A stretch of 16,922 nt of DNA from JADJQU01 sp035490315. GTDB taxonomy: Bacteria; Planctomycetota; UBA1135; GCA-002686595. Each line of letters starts with the position of its first letter. Positions within the stretch are counted from its first letter, which is position 1. This document shows, piece by piece, positions 5,687 to 13,148 of the stretch. The stretch is taken from assembly GCA_035490315.1 (NCBI GenBank), contig DATHET010000120.1, positions 1 to 16,922 of the forward strand, read 5' to 3'. Position numbers and translations under genes: made by a program. The notes under the pieces were generated by a model that did not search any database, was not told the DNA's origin, and saw only the letters and a program-made list of their open reading frames with translations.

Positions 5687-7687
5687 CTACTCGATCACGA
5701 CGGGCAATACCTCGCTCGCGAGAGCAAAGGGGTGCTCGGCGCGCGCGAGCGGATTGCGCAACTGCGCGCGCAGCTCGACGAACTTGCGGTCCTTCGGGAA
5801 GTCCCCCTGACCAGGAAGAGGCACATCGCCCGAGGCAAGCTCGATCGAGCGGTCCCCGCTCGGAAAGAGCAGCAAAGACGTGCGCATCATGACGGTCGAG
5901 CCCTTGCGCACCGCGCCCGTGGGCAGCACCGACCACGAAACGCCTTCCGAGTCGACCAGCACGACCCGCAGATCGACGATCTGCTCGTGGTGAGCGTGGA
6001 GCACCGAGACGCGGTAATGTCCCTTGTCGACCTCGACCAGCAGCTTCGGCGTCACATTCGGATCGCGCAGCCGCAGCAGATGGAAGGGCCGCGTCGGCGA
6101 GCGCAGGGGATTCACCGGGAACATCGGCACGGCCACCGTGATCAGCTCGTAGGCGCGCAGAGCGTCGCGAACCGCGGCGGTCCGGGACTCCTCGATGGGT
6201 TCGCTGTCGATGAACTTCACCCAGTTGTCCGCGACCTTGAACAACGGCAGCGGCTCGGGCGCCTCATTCCAGATCAGCGAGGGCACGATGTAGTCCGGTT
6301 TCGTCGCGAGCAGCGCGAGCACGTCGGAGCGCTGCACGCCGCTCCAGGGTCTGGGCACGCTCTCGCCCGGCAGCAGCGTGGTTCGACCGAGGGCGTCGAT
6401 CACGCGCAGGCGCGACAGGTAGCCGATGGCTCCCGGCCAGGGAGTCAGGACGGTCTTGTTCAGATCGAATTTCTGCTCGCGCATGAACGTCCCGAGATTG
6501 CGCAGCCTTTCCGTCGCGTTGATCTCGTCGACCAGGCCGAGACGTCCGAGGCGGTCGACGTAGGACAGGCGCGGTGGTGTGCTGCTCTCGGTCCAGTGCC
6601 GGTGCAGATTCGCCAGCGGCAGGAGCGACAGGTCGCCGGGGTACTTGCTGCCCAGGGCCGAGGTCGAAAGGGCGAGCAGGAAAAGCGCCCAGGTGACTTG
6701 CGGCCAGATGCGCCGCGAGCTGTCGAGCGCGAGAGTCATCGCTTCCTGCATCGCGATCAGGAGCAGGGCGATCATCGGGACCAGCGGCGGGAACATCGGA
6801 CCGTATCCGCCGCCCTGGCCGACGACCATCGCCGCGTAGCCGATCGAGAGCAGCATCGCGCGCCGGCCGACACCGGTCATCGTGCCGCGCGCCAGGTAGT
6901 ACAGCGGGAAGACCAGCAGCAGCGTCCAGCCCGAGGTGCGCACGAAGTCGGCCAGGTAGCGCGCACCGATCAGCCAGCGGTCCGGACTGGTCCTGGTCCA
7001 GGCGTAGAAGTAGGGCGAGAGCCAGCTGCCGAACAATTGATGGCGCAGCAGGGTCATCGCTCCCACGACGCAGGCCGCGGGAATGAACCAGCGCAGCAGG
7101 CTGACCCTCCCCTTGCCCGCCTGGCGCAGACCGCCCGCGATCTCGAGTGCCAGGAGCATCAGCGCGAAGCCCACGCCTTCCTCGCGCGTCGCGACGCACA
7201 GGCAGAGCATGGCAGCGAAAGTGAAACCGGCTCGGCGCTCGAAGGCGAGGAAGCTCGCGACCACGAACAGGGCGAAAGTCGAGGTTTCCGCACCGCTGGC
7301 CGCGGCCGCCGCGATGCCTCCGCTGACCACGAAGAGCAGCGGGGCGATCACGCCGGCGAGGCGCACCGGTGAGAACTGCGCCAGCACGAAGACCGTGATC
7401 AGCGCGCTGACCGCGCCGACCGTCTGGCAGAACACGGTCACCGGGATGTTCAAGAGCTGGCCGACCGCCGCGACGAGGACCCACAGGAACGAGGAGAAGC
7501 TCTCGACCTGCGGGCTGCCCCGGTCCCAGGCCAGACTTTTCGACTCGACCAGGTTGCGCGCGATGCGGAACACGACGTGGGCTTCGTCGTACGGCGGCGC
7601 GATCGCGCCGAGCATGTTCTTGTGGATCGCGAGCATGTGCGCCAGGAGCACCGCGAGCGTCAGGAGTAGCGCGAGAGTGCGATTCAT
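5687..7687 (-). CDS. Polytopic GT-C-like glycosyltransferase family membrane protein
   Basis: A 666-residue protein with about nine to eleven hydrophobic segments in residues 5-345 and a soluble C-terminal part of about 320 residues. The first loop after TM1 reads PPYDEAHVVFRIARNLVES and is followed by VESFSSFLWVL. This resembles the D(D/E)-containing first loop and the EG(Y/F)(T/S)(S/N)FLW motif of lipid-linked-sugar glycosyltransferases of the LphB/arabinofuranosyltransferase-like GT-C type. SGAETSTFAL matches their Gly-(Leu/Ala)-Glu-Thr helix and ATREEG their Arg-Glu loop. At GGGYGPMFPPLVP relatives often carry GGD followed by aromatic residues, so an acidic residue seems replaced. Predicted role: transfer of a sugar from a polyprenyl-phosphate donor at the outer face of the inner membrane. 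Substrate unknown. It follows the beta-sandwich protein gene by 9 bp, so the two are probably co-transcribed. Confidence 0.7.
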   Translation of the reverse strand: MNRTLALLLTLAVLLAHMLAIHKNMLGAIAPPYDEAHVVFRIARNLVESKSLAWDRGSPQVESFSSFLWVLVAAVGQLLNIPVTVFCQTVGAVSALITVFVLAQFSPVRLAGVIAPLLFVVSGGIAAAAASGAETSTFALFVVASFLAFERRAGFTFAAMLCLCVATREEGVGFALMLLALEIAGGLRQAGKGRVSLLRWFIPAACVVGAMTLLRHQLFGSWLSPYFYAWTRTSPDRWLIGARYLADFVRTSGWTLLLVFPLYYLARGTMTGVGRRAMLLSIGYAAMVVGQGGGYGPMFPPLVPMIALLLIAMQEAMTLALDSSRRIWPQVTWALFLLALSTSALGSKYPGDLSLLPLANLHRHWTESSTPPRLSYVDRLGRLGLVDEINATERLRNLGTFMREQKFDLNKTVLTPWPGAIGYLSRLRVIDALGRTTLLPGESVPRPWSGVQRSDVLALLATKPDYIVPSLIWNEAPEPLPLFKVADNWVKFIDSEPIEESRTAAVRDALRAYELITVAVPMFPVNPLRSPTRPFHLLRLRDPNVTPKLLVEVDKGHYRVSVLHAHHEQIVDLRVVLVDSEGVSWSVLPTGAVRKGSTVMMRTSLLLFPSGDRSIELASGDVPLPGQGDFPKDRKFVELRAQLRNPLARAEHPFALASEVLPVVIE

Positions 7688-7696
7688 GGCGAAGGT

Positions 7697-8716
7697 TCAG
7701 GGCCGCTTGCGCGCCGCGAAGCTCGGCAAGGCGGCCCAGGTCGGGGCTCCAGCGATCACGTCGAGCTCGTCGATCGCCGAGCCACCTTCGCCGGCGCGGC
7801 AGGAGACGCGGTACTTCCCTGGCGGCAGGTCCTGGATCCGAAAGCGACCGTCGGGCCCGCTCGAGCTCGGCGGCCAGATGTGCGTCTCGTTGCCCGATTG
7901 GTTGACGAGGACCAGAGCTCCCTCGAGGGCGCGCCGCAGGTCGTCGCGCACTTCGCCTTCGATGCCTCCGCGCGCCAGCTCGACCTGGCCTTCCACGATG
8001 TCGGCGCTGAATTCCAGCTCGCGCGACTTCTCCGCCACGAGATCGGGCCAGGATCCGCCGCTCGCCCAGGCCGGCAGCACCTTGATCAGATAGCGGCCGT
8101 GGGCCAGGCCGTCGAATGCGAACCTCCCGGCATGATCCGAGACGCCGCGGCGGGGAAGCGCGCCGCCGAGCTCGGACGCGGCGGCGACCGGAAGGAGCAG
8201 GATCTCGAAGTCCGCGAGGGGCTCCGCGTCGCTCGCGCGCAGGCTTCCCGCGAAACGGGAGCGCGGGATGTCGGCCAGCCTGGCGGGCAGCGTGGCCTTG
8301 GCCTCCAGGGCGATCTCGCGCACTTCGGGACCGGGCTCGATGTCGAGCTCCAGGCCCGGATGGGGAAAGGCGAGCACCGCCAGACGCGAGGTCCCGGGGG
8401 AAAGGCCCTCGAGCGTCGCGGTTCCGTCGGCCGCGGTGAAGGCCCAGATCGGTGCCTTCGAGGCGCGCACCACCAGAGCAGCGCCCGCGACCGCCGCGCC
8501 CGCGGGATCGACGACCCGCAGCGCCAATCGATCCGCGCGCGCGGCGCCGGCGGGAGGCACGACGGCCAGCGGATCGACCAGGTGTGGCAAGGCCACCGCG
8601 GCGCTCGGCGTGAAATCAGGCCGGGCCGCCGGCAGCTTCGAGCCGTGGCGCCAGAGCAATCCGCCGATCACCAGCGAGAACACCAGGACGGTGAAGATCA
8701 GGGCGAGGCGTTGCAC
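7697..8716 (-). CDS. Membrane-anchored protein with three carboxypeptidase-regulatory-like (CnaB-type) repeats
   Basis: A 339-residue protein if started at GTG 8716. Residues about 4-22 (LALIFTVLVFSLVIGGLLW) form one N-terminal membrane anchor. Three beta-sandwich units follow at about 63-138, 155-238 and 250-322. Each shows the pattern of carboxypeptidase-regulatory-like or CnaB-type domains: V-x-D/A...V/L-x-G/D-A-x-V, then (A/H/P)DG(T/R)(A/F), then (G/D)L(S/A/P)PG-type turns such as FDGLAHGRYLIKV and IQDLPPGKYRVS. Such domains give structural or sugar/protein-binding extensions and are not enzymes themselves. The frame is open to 8971, but that N-terminus is Arg-rich, lacks a signal sequence and would overlap divergent aroF. 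The GTG at 8716 gives a normal anchor. No strong Shine-Dalgarno site is visible; a 14 bp palindrome covers this start. It is the first gene of a two-gene unit with the glycosyltransferase. Confidence 0.7.
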   Translation of the reverse strand: MQRLALIFTVLVFSLVIGGLLWRHGSKLPAARPDFTPSAAVALPHLVDPLAVVPPAGAARADRLALRVVDPAGAAVAGAALVVRASKAPIWAFTAADGTATLEGLSPGTSRLAVLAFPHPGLELDIEPGPEVREIALEAKATLPARLADIPRSRFAGSLRASDAEPLADFEILLLPVAAASELGGALPRRGVSDHAGRFAFDGLAHGRYLIKVLPAWASGGSWPDLVAEKSRELEFSADIVEGQVELARGGIEGEVRDDLRRALEGALVLVNQSGNETHIWPPSSSGPDGRFRIQDLPPGKYRVSCRAGEGGSAIDELDVIAGAPTWAALPSFAARKRP

Positions 8717-8728
8717 GCTTCGAAGCGT
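8715..8728. repeat. 14 bp perfect palindrome over the start of the beta-sandwich protein gene
   Basis: ACGCTTCGAAGCGT is its own reverse complement and covers two bases of the minus-strand GTG start plus the 12 bases upstream. In DNA it could be an operator. In RNA it could hide the start codon in a short hairpin. It sits in the divergent spacer shared with aroF. Confidence 0.45.
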
Positions 8729-8886
8729 ACGGGCCGCGAGCGCAGGGAGCCAGAGCCGCTCCGCCCCGCGCCGAAGCGGGCCGCTTGCGCTGCGTGGCGG
8801 CGTGCCGGTGGCCGCGTTAGACTGATTTGCTTCGCAGGGACGGACTCGGTGGGCTATGGGGCCTCCGGACGCTCGACCTGCCCTCC
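8729..8886. other. Divergent intergenic spacer upstream of aroF
   Basis: This is a very GC-rich spacer without a credible gene. The only AT-richer stretch is around GTTAGACTGATTTGC (8816-8830), the most likely promoter region for aroF and the downstream block. An in-frame TTG at 8827 extends aroF but adds residues absent from the family. Confidence 0.5.
8816..8823 (+). promoter_or_regulatory. Candidate -10 box for the aroF-tpiA-secG block
   Basis: GTTAGACT resembles the two GTTAGAAT boxes in the 770-999 spacer. If TAGACT is the -10 element, the leader to the aroF ATG at 8887 would be about 57 nt. No good -35 hexamer is seen at 16-18 bp, so the call rests on composition and recurrence. Confidence 0.3.
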
Positions 8887-9929
8887 ATGCTGATTCGCCT
8901 CCAGAAGAAGCTCGCCGCCGGCGAGATCGAAGCGATCCTCGACCTGGCCCGCGAACTCTCGCTCTGCCCACGCTTCCTCGATGCCGAGCGCGAGTACCTG
9001 GAGCTCACCGGTCCGGGCCGGCCCGAGCACCGCTCGCGCTTCGAGGACATGGCCAGCGTGCGGGCCGTGCTCGACACCGGCGCCTCGCGGGAGCTGCACG
9101 AGCGGATCGCCGGCCGCCCCGACACCCAGGTCGCGGTGGGCAGCGCCCGCTTCGGCAACGGGGCGGTTTCCCTGATCGCCGGCCCCTGCGCCATCGAGGA
9201 CTACGACCGCACCCTCGAGATCGCGCGCGCGGTGCGCGAGCGCGGCGCCCTGGCCCTGCGCGGCGGAGCCTTCAAGCCGCGCACCTCGCCCTATTCCTTC
9301 CAGGGCACGCGCTCCAAGGGGCTCGAGATCCTCGAACGCGTGCGCATCGAGACCGGCCTCGCCATCGTCACCGAGGTGCTCGACCCGCGCGACATCGAAG
9401 CGGTCGGCGACGCCGCCGACATGTTCCAGATCGGCTCGCGCAACATGTTCAACGCGCCGCTCTTGCTCGAAGTCGGCCGCACGCGCAAACCGGTGCTGCT
9501 CAAGCGCGGTTTCATGGCCACCCTGCGCGAGTTCGTGCTCGCCGCCGAGTACATCCTCTCGGCCGGCAATACCCAGGTGGTGCTCTGCGAGCGCGGCGTG
9601 CGCGGCTTCGACTCTACGACGCGCAATCTGCTCGACGTCGGCGGCGTGGCCTTCCTCAAGCGCCACACGCACCTGCCGGTGATCGTCGATCCGTCCCACG
9701 CCGCCGGTCGCGGCGACCTGGTGAGGCCGCTCGCGCGCGCCGGGCTCGCCGCGGGCGCCGACGGCTTGATCGTCGAGGTCCATCCCAATCCTTCCGAGGT
9801 CCACTCCGACGGAAACCAGGCGATTTCCCCGCTGGAATTCGAGCGTCTGGCCCAGGACGCGCGTGCCCTGGTGGCCCTCGACGGCCGCGTGCTGGTCGTC
9901 GGCGAGCCGCTCGTCACCAAGGGGCCCGC

Positions 9930-9933
<4 letters not shown>
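8887..9933 (+). CDS. aroF: 3-deoxy-7-phosphoheptulonate (DAHP) synthase, type I-beta
   Basis: A 348-residue enzyme joining phosphoenolpyruvate and erythrose 4-phosphate, the first step of the shikimate pathway to aromatic amino acids. Residues 1 to about 75 (start MLIRLQKKLAAGEIEAIL) match the small ferredoxin-like regulatory domain of the Thermotoga-type enzymes, so feedback control by aromatic amino acids is plausible. The TIM barrel carries IAGPCAIE (98-104), LRGGAFKPRTSPYSFQG (124-140), QIGSRN, LLKRGFM, LCERGVRGFD, VDPSHAAGR and VEVHP...SDGNQ. The four metal ligands of the family are all present as C101, H271, E297 and D308. ATG 8887 was chosen because it matches the family N-terminus; the upstream TTG at 8827 adds unmatched residues. 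The last four bases overlap the tpiA start, which suggests translational coupling. It is probably the promoter-proximal gene of the block. Confidence 0.93.
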
Positions 9934-10688
<755 letters not shown>

Positions 10689-10712
10689 TCCGTTCGCGAC
10701 CTAGAAGCAGCC

Positions 10713-11099
10713 ATGGACCTAGTCATCACGCTCCTGTATTTCCTGTTCATCCTCGCGGCGGTCGTGCTGATCATCGTGATCCTGCTGCAGGAGGGCAAAG
10801 GCGGCGGCTTCGGCCAGGCCCTGGGCACCAGCGGCCAGGAGACGTTCGGCGCCGGCGCGCGCGGCATCAACACGTTCACGGCGATCGTGGTCGGAGTGTT
10901 CCTGGCCAGCGCGATGCTGATCACGGTGCTGAATCGCTTGCACAGTGGACAGTCGGGAGTCGTCGATTCTGGGAGCGATGTCGTGCCGCCGGAAACGGGT
11001 GAGGCGAATCCGGGAGCGCCTCCGGCCGGGCCGCCGAGCGCGCCGCCCAGTGGACCGCCCAGCGCGCCTCCGACCACGCCGCCCAACGACGGCAAGTGA
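10713..11099 (+). CDS. secG: Preprotein translocase subunit SecG with a proline-rich C-terminal extension
   Basis: A 128-residue protein. Residues about 2-25 and 52-74 are transmembrane helices joined by a Gly-rich loop that contains the SecG signature LLQEGKGGGFG (24-34) and TFGAGARG. SecG sits beside SecY and SecE in the inner-membrane translocon and stimulates SecA-driven export. After the second helix there is a tail of about 50 residues rich in Pro, Gly, Ala and Ser, including two tandem GPPSAPP units. Classical SecG proteins are about 75-110 residues; Pro/Ala-rich tails occur in some lineages. The gene lies 24 bp after tpiA, a common neighbour order, and its stop overlaps or nearly touches pyrE. 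Confidence 0.93.
   Translation: MDLVITLLYFLFILAAVVLIIVILLQEGKGGGFGQALGTSGQETFGAGARGINTFTAIVVGVFLASAMLITVLNRLHSGQSGVVDSGSDVVPPETGEANPGAPPAGPPSAPPSGPPSAPPTTPPNDGK
11028..11075 (+). repeat. Two tandem 24 bp units encoding GPPSAPP(S/T) in secG
   Basis: The secG tail repeats the octapeptide GPPSAPP(S/T) twice (residues 106-121). The two DNA copies differ at some third positions, so the repeat is conserved as protein rather than being a fresh exact duplication. Confidence 0.6.
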
Positions 11100-11101
11100 C
11101 G

Positions 11102-11701
11102 ATGGAGGCCGCGCAGGTCCTCGATCTCTTCCGCTCGAGCCGCGCCCTGCTCGAAGGGCACTTCCAGCTCTCGAGCGGTCGCCACTCGAACCAGTACTTC
11201 CAGTGCGCGCTGCTGCTCGCCGAGCCGAAGCACGCCGAAACCATGGCGCGCGAAGTGGCCTCGAAGCTGCGCGTCGCGCCGGAGCTCGTGATCGGACCCG
11301 CGCTCGGCGCCGTGGTCTGGTCGCAGGAAGTCGCGCGCGTGCTCGGCACGCGAGCATTCTTCAGCGAGCGCGTCGACGGAGCGATGGCCCTGCGCCGCGG
11401 CTTCGAGATCGCGCCTGGGGAAAAGCTCCTGATCGTCGAGGACGTGCTGACCACCGGCGGATCCGTGCGCGAGGTGCTCGCGCTGGTTAAAAAACTGGGC
11501 GGCGTGCCGATCGGCGTGGCTTCGATCATCAACCGCTCCGGCCGCGTCAATCCCTTCGAAGCCGAGGGTCTGCCGTTCACGGCCCTGGCCGCGGTCGAAG
11601 CCTTCTCCTGGGATCCCGCGGAGTGTCCGCTGTGCAAGTCCGGCACCCATGGGCCCGCGATCAAGCCCGGAAGCCGCCCCGGCGCCGTGTCGAAGGCCTG
11701 A
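11102..11701 (+). CDS. pyrE: Orotate phosphoribosyltransferase, Thermus-type family
   Basis: A 199-residue enzyme that adds PRPP ribose 5-phosphate to orotate, giving OMP in pyrimidine synthesis. The N-terminal part LLEGHFQLSSGRHSNQYFQC (17-36), the middle FFSERVDGAMALRRGF (86-101) and the PRPP-binding loop LLIVEDVLTTGGS (109-121) follow the Thermus-type PyrE pattern rather than the E. coli one. The C-terminal CPLCKSG...PGSR segment also belongs to that group. The start could be ATG 11102, chosen here, or GTG 11096, which overlaps the secG stop by 4 bp and adds two residues. The stop is 4 bp before yicC. GTT AAA AAA (about 11488) is an unusually A-rich spot for this GC-rich gene. Confidence 0.92.
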   Translation: MEAAQVLDLFRSSRALLEGHFQLSSGRHSNQYFQCALLLAEPKHAETMAREVASKLRVAPELVIGPALGAVVWSQEVARVLGTRAFFSERVDGAMALRRGFEIAPGEKLLIVEDVLTTGGSVREVLALVKKLGGVPIGVASIINRSGRVNPFEAEGLPFTALAAVEAFSWDPAECPLCKSGTHGPAIKPGSRPGAVSKA

Positions 11702-11705
11702 TCCG

Positions 11706-12584
11706 ATGCGATCGATGACCGGATTCGGTGCGGCCGCGCTCGAGCAGGGCGGTGTGTCGCTGCGCGCCGAGGTGCGCGCGGTCAATCACAAGCACCTGCA
11801 AGTCAAGCTGCGCCTGCCGAACGAATTCGCCGAGCTCGAGCCGGAGATCGAAGCCCTGATCAAGCAACGGCTCGACCGCGGCTCGGTCAATTTGAACGTC
11901 ACGATGAGCAGCACGGGTCGCGTCGGCGGGCCGCAGGTGAATCCCGAGGTCGCCAAGCGCCTGCAGAAGGACCTGCTCAAGCTCGCCAAGCAGCTCGGCC
12001 TCGAGGCGGAGCTCTCGCTCGACACCCTCGCGCAACTTCCCGGCGTGGTCACGAACGTCGGCACGGAGCTGCGCGCGCTCGACCGCGAAAAAAAGCTCCT
12101 GATCAAGGTGGTTCAGGCGGCCCTGCTCGCCATGGAAGAGATGCGCGAGGCCGAAGGCAAGGCGCTCGAGCTCGACCTGAAGCACAACCGCAAGATCCTC
12201 GAGCAGCTGGCGCACAAGATCGAGAAGCGCATGCCGCTGGTGGTTCAAGGTCAGCACACGGCCCTCAAACGGCGCGTTGAGGAGCTGCTCGGCGGCCGCA
12301 CCCAGATCGGGCCCGACGATCTCGCGCGCGAAGTGGCCTTGATCGCCGACAAGCTCGACGTCGCCGAGGAGCTGACGCGCCTGCGCAGCCACTTCGCGCA
12401 GTTCGACGCGATCCTCGCGCGCAAGGGACCCGTCGGACGCCAGCTCGATTTCCTGGTCCAGGAGCTCCTGCGCGAGAGCAACACCATCGGCTCGAAATGC
12501 ATCGACGCCGAGGTCGCCCACGCGGTGGTCGAGATGAAGACGGCGATCGAGCGCTTGCGCGAGCAGGTGCAGAACATCGAGTGA
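11706..12584 (+). CDS. yicC: YicC/YloC-family endoribonuclease
   Basis: A 292-residue protein, the usual length for the family. It starts with the diagnostic MRSMTGFG and continues with AEVRAVNHKHLQVKLRLP, as in YicC N-terminal domains. It ends with the conserved DUF1732 block LDFLVQELLRESNTIGSKCIDAEV...REQVQNIE (about 248-292). Family members in E. coli and Bacillus are stress-linked endoribonucleases; the E. coli enzyme acts on the small RNA RyhB, and its targets here are unknown. The gene directly precedes gmk, the very widespread yicC-gmk pairing, with a 4 bp GTGA overlap. A slippery-looking A AAA AAG heptamer lies in frame at 12089-12095. Confidence 0.93.
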   Translation: MRSMTGFGAAALEQGGVSLRAEVRAVNHKHLQVKLRLPNEFAELEPEIEALIKQRLDRGSVNLNVTMSSTGRVGGPQVNPEVAKRLQKDLLKLAKQLGLEAELSLDTLAQLPGVVTNVGTELRALDREKKLLIKVVQAALLAMEEMREAEGKALELDLKHNRKILEQLAHKIEKRMPLVVQGQHTALKRRVEELLGGRTQIGPDDLAREVALIADKLDVAEELTRLRSHFAQFDAILARKGPVGRQLDFLVQELLRESNTIGSKCIDAEVAHAVVEMKTAIERLREQVQNIE

Positions 12585-13144
12585 GCACCCGCTTGCGCAA
12601 GGGCACCATGCTGGTGATCTCCGGTCCATCCGGCAGCGGCAAGACCACGATCTGCAAGCGCCTGCTCGAGGATCCTCGCGTGCGCTTCTCGGTCTCGGCG
12701 ACCACGCGCGCGCCGCGGCCCGGAGAGGTCGACGGCCGCGATTACCGATTCGTCAGCCGCGAAGAGTTCAAAGCGATGATGGCCGCCGGCGAGTTCATCG
12801 AGCACGCCGACGTCTACGGGAACATGTACGGCACGCTGCGGCGGCCGATGGAGGAGGCTCTCGCGCGCGGCGAGGTCTACCTGCTCGAGATCGACGTGCA
12901 GGGCGCGCTGCAGTTGAAGACGCTGGGCGAGCCGGGCATCTACGTGTTCATCGCGCCGCCGGACTTCGACGAATTGCGCCGGCGCTTGACCGCGCGCAAG
13001 ACCGAGTCGCCCGAAGTGCTCGAGCGCCGCCTGCAGAAGGCCGAGGACGAATGGCGCGAGCGCACCAAGTACGACCACATCGTGGTCAACGACGTGGTCG
13101 ACCACGCCGTCGAGAAGATCAAGCGCATCGCGGGCCTGGACTGA
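12581..13144 (+). CDS. gmk: Guanylate kinase
   Basis: A 187-residue nucleotide kinase that phosphorylates GMP (and dGMP) to the diphosphate with ATP. The P-loop GPSGSGKTT is at 15-23. The GMP-binding part SATTRAPRPGEVDGRDYRFV (39-58) and F..M...GEF(I)E.A.VYGN.YGT (63-85) follow, then LLEIDVQGA (101-109) and the lid Arg-rich segment ERRLQKAEDE. The length is slightly short of the 200-210 typical value but no motif is missing. GTG 12581, which overlaps the yicC stop by 4 bp, gives the usual short basic leader RKG before the first strand. ATG 12608 would start directly at the strand (MLVISGPSG), so GTG is preferred. The next gene starts 4 bp after the stop. Confidence 0.94.
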   Translation: MSTRLRKGTMLVISGPSGSGKTTICKRLLEDPRVRFSVSATTRAPRPGEVDGRDYRFVSREEFKAMMAAGEFIEHADVYGNMYGTLRRPMEEALARGEVYLLEIDVQGALQLKTLGEPGIYVFIAPPDFDELRRRLTARKTESPEVLERRLQKAEDEWRERTKYDHIVVNDVVDHAVEKIKRIAGLD

Positions 13145-13148
13145 TTCG

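Noticed and set aside
3351..5936. 861-codon open frame on the minus strand
   Set aside because: It lies fully antisense to the second HEAT-repeat gene. Its translation is Arg/Ala/Gly-rich with no recognisable motif and no signal peptide. Long antisense frames are common in GC-rich DNA.
5429..7372. 647-codon open frame on the plus strand
   Set aside because: Antisense to the glycosyltransferase, runs through the terminator hairpin, and gives low-complexity Arg/Gln/His-rich protein.
8717..8971. N-terminal extension of the beta-sandwich protein
   Set aside because: Arg-rich, no family match, would bury the membrane anchor and overlap the divergent aroF start.
11487..11496. A-run in pyrE as a programmed frameshift site
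   Set aside because: The run is read as GTT AAA AAA CTG, so the phase does not match the X_XXY_YYZ slippery pattern.
12497..12580. Upstream extension of gmk overlapping yicC
   Set aside because: It would overlap the conserved yicC C-terminal block. The extra residues do not fit guanylate kinases.
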